From: Ianthella basta
Lineage: Eukaryota > Porifera > Demospongiae > Verongiida > Ianthellidae
Direction of reading: 5' to 3'
Length of the DNA stretch: 64,000 bases
Assembly (NCBI GenBank): GCA_964019415.1
Contig: OZ025881.1
Location: 1,630,280 to 1,694,279, forward strand
In this document: positions 36,203 to 51,200 of the stretch, one piece after another
How positions within the stretch are numbered: the first letter of the stretch is position 1
How the letters are laid out: every line of letters starts with the position of its first letter
The notes under the pieces: generated by a model
Databases searched by the model: none
What the model saw: the letters and a program-made list of their open reading frames with translations, nothing else
What the model was told of the DNA's origin: nothing
Translations under genes and position numbers: made by a program

Positions 36203-39200
36203 ATGGCAGATGCTCCACAGCCAAAGCCGCGTCCAGTGCCAGCTCCAAGAAGGAATCTAACAAAAAGGGTCCCTCCCAAGCCAGACCTACCGGCTGAGTG
36301 GCTGAGGCTTTTGCAGTCAACAGAGGTGTTTCAGCATGGCGAGGTGAAACTTCAGACCATCCCACCAGATGTTGAAGGGGCAGCAAAAGAGTATCTGAGA
36401 GTAAAGGAGCCCTTACAATACCGGCACATTAATTTGAAGATGCTGATGAAGGATAATCAGGTACTGAACCACACTATTGCAATACACACATAGATTAGTA
36501 TTTACTTCCCGCGCTGTAGATGTTGTTTTCTTTGAAGTGTGCTTGTGGTATGTGTGAGGGTTACGTGTGAGGGCTATGTGTGGGGCTACATGTGAGGACT
36601 GTGTGGGGGCTACGTGTGAGGACTGTGTGGTGGCTACGTGTGAGGGCTATGTGTGGTGGCTACGTGTGAGGGCTACGTGTGAGGGCTGTGTGAGGACTAT
36701 GTGTGAGGACTGCGTGTGAGGGCTGCGTGTGAGGGCTACGTGTGAAGGCTACGTGTGAGGGCTACATGTGAGGGCTACATGTGAGGGCTACGTGTGAGGA
36801 CTACGTGTGAGGGTTACGTGTGATGGCTACATGTGAGGGCTACATTTGAGGGCTACGTGTGAGGGCTACGTGTGAGGGCTACATGTGAGGCTCACATGTG
36901 CACATGCACTTGTAGGCACCTAACATCTTATGTACCTTCCACTAAAGACGCTAGCGGGCACTCTACTTCGTAAAATAGTTATAGCCAACTTCTGAGAAAT
37001 GCAGTCCGAATACAGTATGTGGTTTAGACAAAGCCGATTCCGAATAATTAAATCTGCCCAAAGTCCCATGGAGTGGTGACAAGTTACGTACAACTAATGT
37101 GCACCCGTAGCTAAGGCTATAGGACGAATTGCACATTCAGATGGTGGGACCATTGGGCCTTGAAGACTTTGTCTCAATGTCAAGGACAAGTCTTTATGTA
37201 GCAGTAATGACAGTAGTTGTCTATCCAAGCAGGCGTCTAAGTGCAAATCAGCCAATGGGCTAATCAGAGAGCAGAATCCAGAGAACGGCTAACAGCATTT
37301 CCTGGTGATGCTTGAAATCATTCTCGCAGTTTTGCTGCATTGAATGAATGAATCCCGACCTGAGTAGTCCTAGATCCTTTACATAGCCACCAGAGTGTGT
37401 GTACAGGAGTAAGGATGATCTTCACCTTGTGAAGCGGTTTGCTAAGTGATAACACTTAACAGTCGCTTTGTAGCTACCGTGGGCTTAACCTCCGAGATAA
37501 GTCAGTATCTACCATCAACAAGGAAAAAATGTGTTGTCTTTGAAGTCTGGCATGCGGCAGTGTGACTGACCTCTTTGTTATACTAGCAAAGTCTTGCATG
37601 TCCATTGACAACCCCACTTCCTCACTTGGAGAAAATTAGCTCAAAGTCTGCTTACAGGGATTTTAGTATACGTATATTACCCGCCAAAATGCTGTTCGTT
37701 GCCATGACAATGGGGTAAAGTGAGCAATGTTAGTGTGTGCAGTACAGTAGCAGACATGGGATGAAGGGTTGTCGTTTAGATTGCTTCTTCAGTGCCCTCC
37801 TACCAGTTGGCCACCCACTCCATTTCTCCGTTAAAGCCTTGTGTCTCACTTTGCATCCTTTGAACCCCTCTGTATTGGTGTTCACCTCAAGAGTAGACCC
37901 TGAGGGTGTCAGCCACACAAACACATAATGACACACAGACCGCACAAAGACACACTCACCCACAAATACACTCTCGCACCTCACAACACACACTGACACC
38001 TCCAACGCACACATTTACACTTACTACACATACACCTCTTTGTAGATATATCGCTGAGTAGGTGTGGGCTTCTTGTGGTGACCCCAAAGTGTTCCAAGTG
38101 GTATCTTAGGTGTGTGCGGGTGTGTGGTGTCACATTGATTGAGCACACCAGCCTTATCTAGCCATGTAGAATATGTTATCTTTTGAGAGACTGTCCTCTG
38201 CTGGCATCACAGCTGTGGTGTGATGGTGAAGTGTGTGTGTACCTAGACTGGTGTCTATGTGTCACTAAGCACTGGTAGAGGTTCGTAGTATTTAGATGAT
38301 TCCTCAAGATAGTGACGTGAAAGTTACGGTATCGTGTTACCTTTTTTTTTTTTGCGAGTACCTCAATTATCATCCAAAGGAGACAGATTTTAAGGCATGC
38401 ACGTTAGGCACTGCCAGCTATTGTCATGCGGGGCTGTCGTGCTTTGTTTTTGGCTCTGTCTCTCGATTTTTTCTGGTTTCTTGTAGGGTGTTGGTTTACA
38501 TTTTTGTATAGGCAGGCCTGTTCAAAGTGTGCTCACGAATGGTATTGATTGACACAAGCTAAGTGGCAAAGTGTGCATTAATATTACAGATTATCGCTTG
38601 TTACGTAACTTCTCCACCTCAACACATCGCCCATTCCCAAGTAATCAGCTGAAGTCTATGCCTCATCAGTCGATATCGTGTCCAGCAGCATTGCACAGAC
38701 AGACTGACCTGCCGGTGTTACCAGACAAAATGTGTACATAATAGACGACCCTGACAACTCATTCACACACACTCAGGCTCAACTCACACTTTTCCATTGT
38801 AGATATACATACGCCGGGAAAGGTTCACCTTAGTTGCACAAACAAGTGTCCTTGTGTCACAGACTAGATTTCTGGTGCAGTGTTCACCACATTAGGCACC
38901 ACTCATGAACTCTTCACTTTTTACCCCGAAAGCTTCAATAAGGGAGGATACCTTGAAAGATGAACTTAGAATGAAGATCATCTTTTTTGTGGGGCGCATT
39001 TGCCCCCTTGCTTAGATCTTACCTGTTCTCAAAATCCCTCAAATGTGTACATACAGTACATTAAAACATTTATTTCCTTCTGCAACGTTAATTGCACTCC
39101 TTGGTTTGCCCCCATACCAAGGACTACCACTACTCTGTTTGGTGTCAGTCAATCAGATTAATTAATGCATGCATGTATCTTCCTTGACGCTCCACATGCT

Positions 39201-42200
39201 AGCACCCTTTCATGACCACCTTGCTTAGGTCTGCTACTGGCACACTTTCTACCTCAAAGGGCATTGCCTCTGAACCTTCGACTTGATCTTCAATGGGTCC
39301 AAGTAGACACATGGTTGTGACAGCTTTGTAATTCGAACCAACATGGTCACATGCTTGCGTCAGCCAATCAAATTCATGCTTGCATCCTCCAATCAAATAC
39401 ATGCTGTGATGGCACAGGATTGACTGAGCAGATGTGTATGTATGTGCACAGAGAGGCTACCTCACAGCTACTGCAGTCTCACCAAGTTAGGGGAGCATAC
39501 AAATGGAGGGACTAAAATAATGTATTATTATGTGGGCTATGATTGCACTGTATTATGGCCACCAATGACTCAAACGCACCCTAGACACAGCGGCCCGTGT
39601 GACCTTTGACCTTTGACGGCATTGCTGGTGCATGTGTGTGTGCTCAGATGTTGTTGTGACTCATAGTGTGAACGATACACTCATTCTTCACTGATGGGAT
39701 TGTTAGCTCACAAGTTGTGGTCACGCACAATGGTCTCTCTCTCTACACTGAGTGATGGCACTTGTAGCCTAGCTGAGGTTAAGCTGAAAATGCTTGTGGC
39801 AATGCTGTGTAAACATCAGCACTTGTGGGGTTCAATGATGGTGTGAGCTGTTTCTGTACATTGTGGGGCTGGTTTGTTTTACCGGAGGAAGGCGTCAATC
39901 TGCAAAAGCACACATGCACCAGCTTTCTGTTATGTCAGATGTTGAGTCAGGGAGTGTACCATTCGCATTGTTTCCTTGTCATGGAATAGCAATAATGATG
40001 AAGTAAATTACAGTTTGTCACAGCCAGCCTGGGTACATAACACTGCATATACAGTACTGTGTATGTAGGGATAATATATTTGTGGTATGGTTAGGGTTGT
40101 AATAGTAATGCTAACTGGTTGTGAATACCGCATGGCCGGAAATTTTGGCAGGGAATTTATTTTGGCGGATTGGCGGTTTTGAGAGCAATCCGCCAATATT
40201 TCTTCTGCCAAAATTTGTGGAATCATATAGTTTTCCCGCTAAACAAGCCTGGTTGCGCCAGGCCTATAGATTTATTGTCAGCATGGAGTTCACAACTGAC
40301 AGCAACGCGAGGACACCACGTTTCTAAAGAGATTTGCACACCGGAGGTGGAAGAAGAATGCGAGGAAGCCGAAGGCAATCCGAACGGCGTTGTATATGCG
40401 GTCGCTGTGAAGACTGACGTTTAGATTATTGTCGGTAACTTACTGTGCCAGATTTCGGCAAGCTGTTCTCTGTTTCTGCATTGGAGCAGTACAATTGTGT
40501 GTGAGGTCATAGGCTTGGGGCGAGCGTCAGCAGATCTGCCAAAAGGAGGCTTGAAAGCCTTTGTACGTTGCAGCATTCGTGGGAAAAGCTAAGGATTGGA
40601 ATAAAAATAATCCGATTATGGTCAAACAACAGCGCGTGTATTCCTCAGCGACTCTTCAGCAATCTAGCTCTGTTCGTCTGGTTTAGCCATTTTGCTATGA
40701 ATACCATTATGGCACAGGCTTTGCCAAACCGCCAAAGTAAATTCCGCCAAATACAGAAATTTCAGCAATCCGCCAAAATAAATTCCCACCAAAATTTCCG
40801 ACCATACGGTATTGTGAATTGGATTTAAGATTCATAGAATTATATTGAATCCTTTTTGAGAGAGACAGTGATACTGTACCGTGTTGTTGGACCACTTAAC
40901 TCTCACAAATATGTAAGACTATAATGCTGTCAGGCGTACCAATGAAAGGCTTTTTGTAAGTGTCTCTTAATTTATTAAATGGTGCTAGTCAGGGAGCTGG
41001 TGTTTAGTGATCCTTAGTTTCCGCTACACTTTGAAGAGGCCTAAGAGGCTAGGGAGGTCTGACCTTTAGGATTTCTTGACACTTGCCAACTCACAGAATA
41101 CCCAGTGGTTTGCTAGCTACTTGCGTTTGTCAGTGACTAATGGCATGCAGTAGCTGGTGGAGCCTTCCCTGAAAGAGTAGCTTAAAGCTATCGAAACATT
41201 TGGAATCGTGTGAATTTAGCTAGTGTGGGCAAATATAACGGGAAGCATCCTTCACAGTGTTTGCTGTAATGAAGCTTGGGATAGTGTGTACGTACATCTG
41301 CAATGTTTTATAGTCAGTTTAGTGTTAAGGTATAAATTCCAGACTCTGCAGTACATCAAGCCGATAAACCATGCATGGTATTGTGGTACGTCCCATGTGA
41401 AAAGCCTCGGTATCTTCCCAATGACTGCGCTTGGTGGATACCCACAATTAGTGGTTTTATATACAATGCACTGCTCTAACAGCTGGTGGGGAATGTTGCA
41501 TGTTTGAGGCAGTGTGGGTAGCAGGCTGTCTGTTCTCTTCTATATGTCACCTCAGTGTTACACCATTTGGTGCAGGCTATTCGTACATGTGTGTGTGTAT
41601 GTGGACTACCCCGTACTTTGCACTGATAATTACAAGAATTTAAATTTTTGAAAATATTCCTTTGCAGAATGTTGTAATTGCCTCTCTCAGTGTTTACAGT
41701 GGGATTTCCTTTTAAAGGATACCTGAATTCATCTGTCTAGTGCAGTGAGTGTCCACTGTCCCAACTACGTACATAGAAATGTATACAAAACTACCCCTAA
41801 AGATGGCTTTCTAATACGGACTCTTTGGACTATCCAAAACTGACTACAAAATGTTTGGAACAGAGGTGTACAGTGAAACCTGTCTAAGACAGCCACCTGA
41901 GGGCCATTCATTCCGTAATTAGTCTTTGTAGGGACGCAGCTGCATTACTGAGGGAGACTGCAATGTTTTAGTGCTATAAGGGGTCGGGGAGGCTGGCTGG
42001 TTTAGAAAGGAGGCTTACACAGTGACTATCAGCCTTCACTGTGTCACTGTAGTTCATTGCCTGTGTAACCTACCCCTGGACAGTCTGTGATGGCATAGCA
42101 CAATGTAATGTGGAATCTCATGTTGAATTAGCATTCCCTCCGCACCACTATCTACACGAATAAATTATGTTGCCATGGGCAACCAATCAGTTGATGCAAG

Positions 42201-45200
42201 GTAGGTAGGTGCTGCGCCACTGTGGCCTGTGCGTTTGTCGTGCCCAACAGCCTGTGAAGAGTAATGCAGGATGTGCTGCACCAGTTGTATTCAGAGGATG
42301 TGCCTCATTGGGCAAGCAATCAACTGGTCAGGGTCACTCCCAGTTGGTCATCTCCTATTCAATGGCACACAGAAGGAATTGTAGGGGACACGCGTCATCC
42401 GTAACAATGACTTGTTTACCCACTCTGGCCCTACCCATTAACATGTACACCCATCATTTGAAGATTCCATATCAAGCCTTCACTTAGTGAGTAGGTGCAT
42501 GGACCATATCCTGTCTGTCTGCTATGCCGCACTCCCCCATGTTATTGTCCGCTGTGGTTCTGTCTTGTGGCGGTGTCAGCAGAGGGTGCCATTCGTAGGC
42601 TGGACCTCAACTATGGAGTGTAGTTTGCCCTCGTGTGTGCGCATATGCGTGCACTGTGCGTATGTGTGTGGACTGTGTGTTGCTGCAGTGGATCATGAAC
42701 TCTAGTACTTGATCATTGCATTGGGCGGGGACTACTGTCGATTGGTAGATTCATTGTTGCAGATTGGTGGCAACAGCATCTCTTGTGACTGTGCCAGCTG
42801 TAATGTGGTGCCGAAGATGTGCTTGTGTGCATATGCATATGTGTGTAGTTTGTGACTGTCTTGGAGTTTGTGGATGTGTGTTTGCATGTATGTGTGTGTG
42901 TACATGTGTGTATGTGTTGTATGCATTCATGTGTGTGTGTGTGTCCTTGAGTGTGTGGATGTGTGTTCGTGGCTGTGTGGGTGTGCATAAGTGTATGCAT
43001 TAGTGTGCATGTGTGTGTGCATATGCATTTATGAGTGCCCTGGTGTGTGTGGATGTGTGTTTGTAGGGGTATGAGCGTGCATGTTTGCAGGTGTATGCAT
43101 GCATGTGTGTGAGTGAATGAAGTCTCAAGTTCTCTGAGCTCACTGTGGCTATCTTTTCAAATTTGATTTACTGCAAGTAGCTCTAACTACAATACTGTTT
43201 AATACTATTATACTACCTATGTTAGTGACATGGAGGGATCACAGGGTTTAATGTGATGCTTAGTAGAGTGACGCAGTTGGAAGGTTATGCCCTTTTCTGT
43301 TGATCTGTGGTGGCAGCATCCGCAGCACTACCTCAAGTATGCGTGGTTACTGTTAGCTGGGGAGGTGCAAATCAAACAACTAATCACCATTTCTTGTAGA
43401 CAACACATTCTGCTGGTAACCTCCCACTAGACTCTACAAAATGTGGTGGATTATGTGTTTACATTGCTTGTATTGGTTCTCTCAGCAACAGTGTTCAACG
43501 CATAGCAACTTATATCTAGGAATGCAGTGTACACATTTCATGACACAACAGTACCCCATTGTGGTGTATGTTTTGAGCGTCTGTCAGCCTTCTGTACTTA
43601 TTATACATGAATACATGTTCATAGGACAGTTTAATGTTTACCAGTCACCACTGTAGATAGGCTGCCCTAACCTGCAAATGTGTACATACATACATGCCAA
43701 CAATATGTGCACACAGTACATGGCAATGTAAGGCATGTAGGGAAATGTAGTGTGGGAGTCGATGTGGGGGCATGTGGAAGTGTGCAGAATGCCATGTAAG
43801 ATATACAGTTGTTAGTTCACGTGTGTGCTTTCATTTTTGTTCGTAGACCAAGACTGATTACCTGAAGAAGATCGCCACAGCTTTGGAGAAGCTGTTCCAC
43901 TATGCCGTCAACCTCCTTTCACCTGCGCGGCCAAGGGCTTGGCGCACCATCAAGTTTGCTACACCTTTCTACCACATCCACGTCAATCCAGTGGTAGGAG
44001 CAAAGGATCTGCTGATGGGGCTTGGATACAGGAATGATACGGGAAGGTCGCTGGAGTTTTATGAAGACTTCGTCCCTGAATCAGACATTCAGAAGGTGAA
44101 GGAGATGACTGCTGAGCTTCTCGTTGCCAAACTGGAAACTGAGCACTATGAGCGAACTGGAGGACCACCAATGGACGTGTTGCAACCACCTCCAAGGGAG
44201 CCAGTAAAGCAACCTTCTATTGATGATATATACGGTTCTGAGTCAATTAGGATTCACGACAGTGGTGAGCAGATGGCCTCTACATACCCAGTGACTCAAG
44301 GGAGAGATGCCTACAGTACAGCCACCACTGCTCAACATAGTGTCACAGTTCCAACGGACAAGGTTAGTTTGTGTTGTCACATGCATGAATTAAGAGCACT
44401 TGTTGCATTGTGTTAGTGGAACTCTAGAGCAATTGTTTCATCATATTGGTATTTGTTGGCAGGACATCTTCTACACTGGTGATTGTTTCTAGCTCTTGTT
44501 CAGTGAATGAAATGAGTGCTTCTTGTCTGTATTTGATAGGCTGCACCTGGAATTGAAGAAGGTACTTTACCTGTGCCTAGAGCAGAGCCACGCACTGTAC
44601 CAAAGAGGACTGTGGGTGCTTCTTTTCCAACACAAGATGAGACACCACCTTTTGTGGCCAGTCGAGGTGATGATTCAGATGAAGATGATTTGGACAAGAT
44701 AAGGAAAAATTTTGAAAGTATTATGCTGTCCATCACAAGCCCCAATGCAGGTGGAACAGATAGTCCTAAGGGAACACCCATCTCTGCCCAACACACACCA
44801 CCCCGTTCCCCAGCAGCTCCAGAGCCTAATGAAGATGCGGAAAAGGAAGATGGCTTCCACACAGCTCCTGGATCCCCAACAGGTACCGGCCGTCTTTCAC
44901 CACCCCTCATTACCTCGCAGTCATCCCCTGGAGTACGGCAGGTTCCTGAAGGCCAGAGCAATGTATTTCCACCACAGAGTGTGCCGCGCTATCCTGGTGA
45001 GTGATTGATGTAGTGTATAGAGTACAGTGGAACCTCAGAAATAAGACCACCATCTGGGCCATTAAAGTTGTCTTATTTTCAAGGTAGTCTTAATTCTGAG
45101 AAACATAGTTCATGTATACATGGATTTGGGACTAACCCAAAGTGGTCTTATTTCTAAGGTGGTCGTTTTATAGAGGTGGTCATTTAGTGGAGTTCCACTG

Positions 45201-48200
45201 TATTTACAAGTGAAGCTATTACAAAGACTGCTGTAGTCCTGATGGGAAGAACGGTAGTTCCTTGGCCGATTTACTTCACAATGGCACACAGCAAGCTTTG
45301 GTGTATATTAGTGATAGGGTGGGGTAGAGGAAGCAAGAGAGAGAGTGAGAACAGCATGCAGCAATCACAACCAAGTGACTCTTTTCTCTATTCCTTTAGC
45401 TGGTGCAGCTCCTACTCCTGCCCAGGCCAAGCCCCAGGCTGCTGCCAGAGTGAGCAGACCTACCAACATCACTCCGAAGCCAGCAAGGGTGAGTGAACCA
45501 CGAGGAGATTATGGCAGCTTCATCATGATAGACCATTTTGGAAATGATGCTCCAAGAGCAGAGAGTGCGGAGGTGAGAACAGAGGATGGTTTGGAGTCTT
45601 TGAGTGACTATATTGTGGTTGAACCTCAAAACTATCGTGAGATGAAGGAGAAGGCAAGGAAGGAGCATGAGCAGCAGAAGGCCAAAAGGGGGAAAGCTGA
45701 AGATATTGATAGAATGAAGGAAAAATGGGAAAGGCAGTATGAAGAAGAGAGGATGAAATCAGGAATCACTGAAAGGGGTGCTCTGCAGCGCAAGAATGAA
45801 ATTGAGGCAAAGAGACAAGAACTAAAAGACAGTGGGGAATTTTTCATGTACTGGTTGAAGGCAAGTTGCTGCACACACAATCTTCATTGTGGAATATGCA
45901 TTAGTACACCTACATACATTACACCACATGCTACGTACTTTACATCAGTGATTCAGTGTATCTGCATGGACTCCCACACTAGATGGGGCTATGATGTGGA
46001 GTAGACTAATCTAATGTTCATACACTTCTCCTCTCCCGGCATACTAAGGCTTGTCTTATTGGTAGTGTGGTCATGTTTGATACATTGTTTTCAGCACTGT
46101 AAAGTGCTTTCTGCATCCTACATGTTACAGGAGGCCGTGAAAATTGGCTATGAGCCAGAAGAGGTGGAGTTTGCTGTAAACCATTTTGACAGGTTAAAAG
46201 GAGAATTCAAAACTCCACTAGATTTTCTTCAAATGGAGTGGCATGAGCGAAAGAGGATGGTTCGGACACACATTGGGCAATTTGTTGAGGAGAGAGGCAT
46301 GGAAGATGTTGGCATGCCTTCTTTGATTGAAGCAAGAGACTGCCTGGTGGAATGTGGAGGGAGGATGAATGAAGCTATTGCTCTGTGTGTTCGGAGAAGG
46401 GAGGAGAAGGTGGGTGTACCTGGAATGGGAAGTTTGCACAATGTTCTGTGCAGTGTTTAATGCAGTAGTTTGTGTAATCTGAACTGTGCTTGCATGCGTT
46501 CAATAAGAATGCAGTGAATTTTAAGAGCCCAGTGCTTCTATATCCTGCTATATGTACGTACCTTGCGAGGCACTTTTCACATCACTGCATGCCTCTGTAC
46601 TAGTCTTGCGTACCAGCCCCTATTATTGCACAATTGCATGCAATAATATTTGTGCAGAGACTTAGGGGCTGGAAGCAACGCTACCCACAAGCCCTGGGTA
46701 CACACTGTACACATATTGTAATGTACCATCGCTGCTTACCACTATCATACATACATAAGCCATGCATTACCAAGCCTTACTTTAGTGCAAAGGTGCTGTA
46801 GTCAAGCATTATCGTAGGACTAATTTGGTTGGGGCATGTGTGTTTCTGTAATGAAGGTGACAAATTGAGGTGGACATAACTGGGTAAGGGTTCCCTGTTA
46901 TGGCAGATTTGGTGTGTGTACAAGAGATGCGTTTACACTAAGCGCTTGAACCGGTTCAAAACCGATTCAGTAGTGTAAACGCACTCTCTAGCAACTAAGA
47001 AGCAGTTTAGCAAAACCACCTTCGGAGGTAGTTTGAAACCGGCTTTGAGCCAGTTTGCTCGTCGTGTAAACGCGGAATCATCTTCATAGCAATGCATCAC
47101 GTGCGTACTGTATTTTGGGAAATTCGCATGATAAATTTGTGCTGATATATTTTCATGGTCTGGGCTAACCATGAAGTACGTATTACCCTGAAGTTTATGC
47201 ACAGGTGGAAATGGAGGACTGCATGTGACAGGGCTGTGTGCATGTATGTGGATTACACTGCACAGATGCAGTCATGACTGACTATTATGGAAGTTTCTTG
47301 TACAGCTGTCTTTCTGTTTTTGTGAGAAAAATCATGCTGTTGCACTTGCACTGTGTGGAGAAGTGCGCCTTACAATGTCGGTACAGTCAGTGAGGCTTTA
47401 AGCATGAAGTACACCATATTTTCCCTCTTCTTCACTTGGACTTCCTTCCCAGATTGCTGTGGGCTTTTATTGAGCAATAGCTTGAGTGGTGGTACAGATG
47501 AAATTGAGAGTTTTAGTTCCAGTAGTTTGTCTGTTTGCTGCACATACGTACAGAGCCATTTTCCCAATGCTCCACTCATCACCTGACTTTATTCAATACT
47601 TTAGAGTTCATTGGTAAATTTTTAAGTGCAGGAAACATTTGGGGCGTGAGCCAACCACCAAAATGTTTTGAGGATGAAGATTTCTCCACGCTTCTCTGAC
47701 CCCCCATAGATCTGTGAGCTGCGTAAGCGTTACCCTACAAGCCGCAAGGAGGCAGCAAGGGTCCTTACTGCCTTCAAGCTGAATGTAGATGTGGCTATAC
47801 GTGACCTTGAGAAGGAGAGCCTGTCAGGAATCATGCAATTTATGTGGGAGCAGGTGGACCAAGGGGAAATACGAAAGAAGGAGGAGGACAGGCTGGAGGA
47901 ACTGGTCAAGCAGAAGAAGAATACTGACAATGATGTAAGACAGTAACTAAGGTAGTGGTCACACCACCTATGTGACAGTCACATACATATCTTGTTACAT
48001 AAATGTGACTTGAGCTTTCCATGCTATGGCTGTCACCATGCCCATAGCAGAAATAGATGAAAATGGGCAGAAGGAGGGGATGAATGTTGTAGCAAGTATT
48101 ATGAGGAGGACATAAACCAAGTATGAAGTAGGATTCTGGTTATAAGTAAAGGAAATAGACCAGTTGCGTGTAGCTCAGGAATGTTGTGGTTAGGGCGATA

Positions 48201-51200
48201 ATTGCATATGACGTCATCACTGGTGGCAGTTTAATACATTGAAAAGATAGGGGAAAAGGTGTTGCATTGGCAGCCTCGAGCGCTTCATGTCGGTTGGACG
48301 GAAGAAGGATAAGCACAAGGATGTAAGCAGTGGCTTAGAATTCGTAGTGCTTTCAAACTGCATAAATATGAATTATCTTACTTGCCTGTAGTAGTCATGA
48401 TTAATGGTTTGGATTTGGTTTCCATTATTGTTTTCTGCCCAGTTCTGTCACCGTCTGTTGATGGCTGAATTCGACCTAGATGACTGGGACAGGGCCTCTC
48501 TGGTTTTTGAGTTAATGGACAAGGGCAAAGCATTCAACATCTGTCTGAAAGTGGCCAAGAACTGCCGCACAATGGAAGAAGCAGAGAGGTTTATGAACCA
48601 GGAATGCCCTGTTTGTTTTGATACGTATCTCATGGATGAGGTTGGTTGCTGTATTCACTCACTAAACTGTTAATCTCTGTTTACTTGGACAGAGCAGTGT
48701 GTGTCACTGAATGTCAGAGCACAAACCCCCTTTTCATATGTTACATTGCACAGATGGTTGCCATGCTTCACTGTCGGTGCTCTGTGTGCAAGGAATGCTT
48801 TAATGAGCACTATACCATGATGGCACACGAGAAGAACATCTCTCAGTTCAACTGCCTCGTGTGTGCTCAGCCAGATCTAGCAGCTACTGATATTGACAAG
48901 GACGACTACCTCATGCTGTTTGCAGTCTTGTTGAAGGAACATGTGTCTTATGAAGATTACCAGCTCTTCCAGAAGAAAGCCACGGAGTTTGCTCTCCTAA
49001 AGGACACCAACTTTCGCTGGTGTGCACATGTGAGTATTCAAGACACGGGAAGGGTAATTTCCAAGGATTTTATGTACCCTTTTCGCAAATTACGGTATAG
49101 TATTAAAACTTATACCAAGTACTGCAGAGCTGTAGTAATGCTGCCACTGGCTTACAGATACCAATGATTGTAGCTTCCTAATATGTTTACAGTAAGTGGC
49201 ACAAGATGACCATGTTGAGGTGTACTGTACTCAATAGAAGTGCTGTACCAGAAAAAACGCCCATCAAACACTGGCAACCACACGCATGCACATGCATTTC
49301 TGCCAGTATGCATAGTTACAGTATGTACATGTGACAGTCGAGATTAGAAATCAAAAATTAGGTCACACAACCGAAAATGTGATTTTTGCATTAATGTGTA
49401 GAATGGCTATTAAGCTAGCTGTGTACCAAGCGCTAGAGCTGAATTCATCTCCGCAAAGGAGATATGGCCTGTAGAAGATCATTACGTGGCACAATATTTG
49501 ACATTTTGAATATTAATGAAGGCAAAACTGGCCACCTGGGAAAACGATCAGTGTGTATTTTGTCAAATTTCAAGCATTTGCTCCACTGCATCCACAGTTA
49601 CAACGCTGTTCCATCCCTTCTGTGCCTTCCTCTTTTGTTGCTGAGCTTACCGAGCTCGATATACTTGTCTCCAGTGTGTGCGATAGGCCATAAGCCAATC
49701 CTGACTTCCCCCGCGAAGAAATTCTCCAGTCGGTGATGTTTCCTTCTTGCGGCAACCTTGACACCAGGTCAGTGAGGTTCTGTGTTGCACTAATGACCAC
49801 TTCAGTAGTTCAGGGAGTGCTGCAGACAGTTTCCGAAGCTATAAACCGGCTGATATGCGACAACTCTACCGACATGACTGCAAGTTCGAAGCTTGTTCTC
49901 TGCAGTGCAAGCTCGTATGGCTTTCAAATAAACACTGATAGATAGTCAAAAGAGCCCCAAAGACGTTCGTATCAGCCAATCATAGGCACGGTGCACCATT
50001 CCCACTGCATTCGGTCACAAATCTTTCGACGCCATTTTCTGAAAACTTACGCATTGCATAAGTTTTGATTTCTATTCTCGACTGCCACACATACAATTAG
50101 ATGACTAGACTCTGTTGTCTCACTTCGTTCAATATTCGAATGGATTTCACACTTGGCTTACATTAATTATGTATGAAGCAGTGGCCATTTTACACCACTG
50201 TGGTGCCATTTCACATGCACTGACATGTTATCGTCGTGTGTAGTCACATGTAGCCACATGAAGCTTGTACATACGTGCATGTAGGCTGAGCACACTTACC
50301 ATGGTACTGTATTTCTGATCAGTACTGTACTACTATGCCATGATGTCATATTGTTACCAAAGTGTCTGATAGTGTCAACTTCCTCAGGTGTCTTGATATT
50401 GCATGGGACAACTGTACACAGCATGACTCTTCTCGTCTCCAATTCCTTTTCAATTATGCCTGTCGACTTGCCCTCCATACGCCATCATCTCTCCTCTGCC
50501 CTCTGGAAGGAACTTGGCCTGTCTTCACTTCGCTGTCGTAGAAAGCTTCATCTTGCTCAGTTGACTTACAAATGCCATAAATCACTCGCTCCTTCCTATA
50601 ACTCATTCCTCTTTTGTCTACTCACCCACCAAAACCACCTTTCTTCGTATTTCACCTTGTGTCCAAAGAACTCAAAGTCTTTCTAGAACACATTTAAGTA
50701 ATAGTGTTGTAGTAGAATACTTACCTACAGTACCTAATCTCCTGCAAGGTACAGCCTCAAATACAACAGAAGTCGAACGACCCGTTGGCCTATGAGAGAC
50801 AATCGAATCATGGCATTACCACTTAGGATAGCCTTTTTAGCCAGCATACTTCTCCAGGCACAAAGTAACATGTACATTCTCATTCAGAATGTTTTGTAGA
50901 TCAAAAAGCATCTGCAAAGCATTTTGACAGTTTGGTAGGGGTGCTTTCACTTGATGACTTGCTGGTCTGAGGACTTGAAACTCTTGCAACCCCAACAGTC
51001 TATGGCATCATGATGTATTTTTCAGGCCATCAGCAATGCTGCATCCCCAGCTATCTGAACTACTGAGCATACATGGGGATGTTGCTAGCAAGTGGTTCTA
51101 GTTCAGGGATGCCCCAGCACCCCATGAGTTTTTAACTCGAAATACTTGTTTTCTTTTCTTACTTTTTCTTTTTTGTCTTATTTGTGCTGTATTGTTTCAG

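Noticed and set aside
36544..36895. CRISPR-like array
   Set aside because: The 13-14-bp units are head-to-tail without spacers, in a eukaryotic intron. It is a minisatellite.
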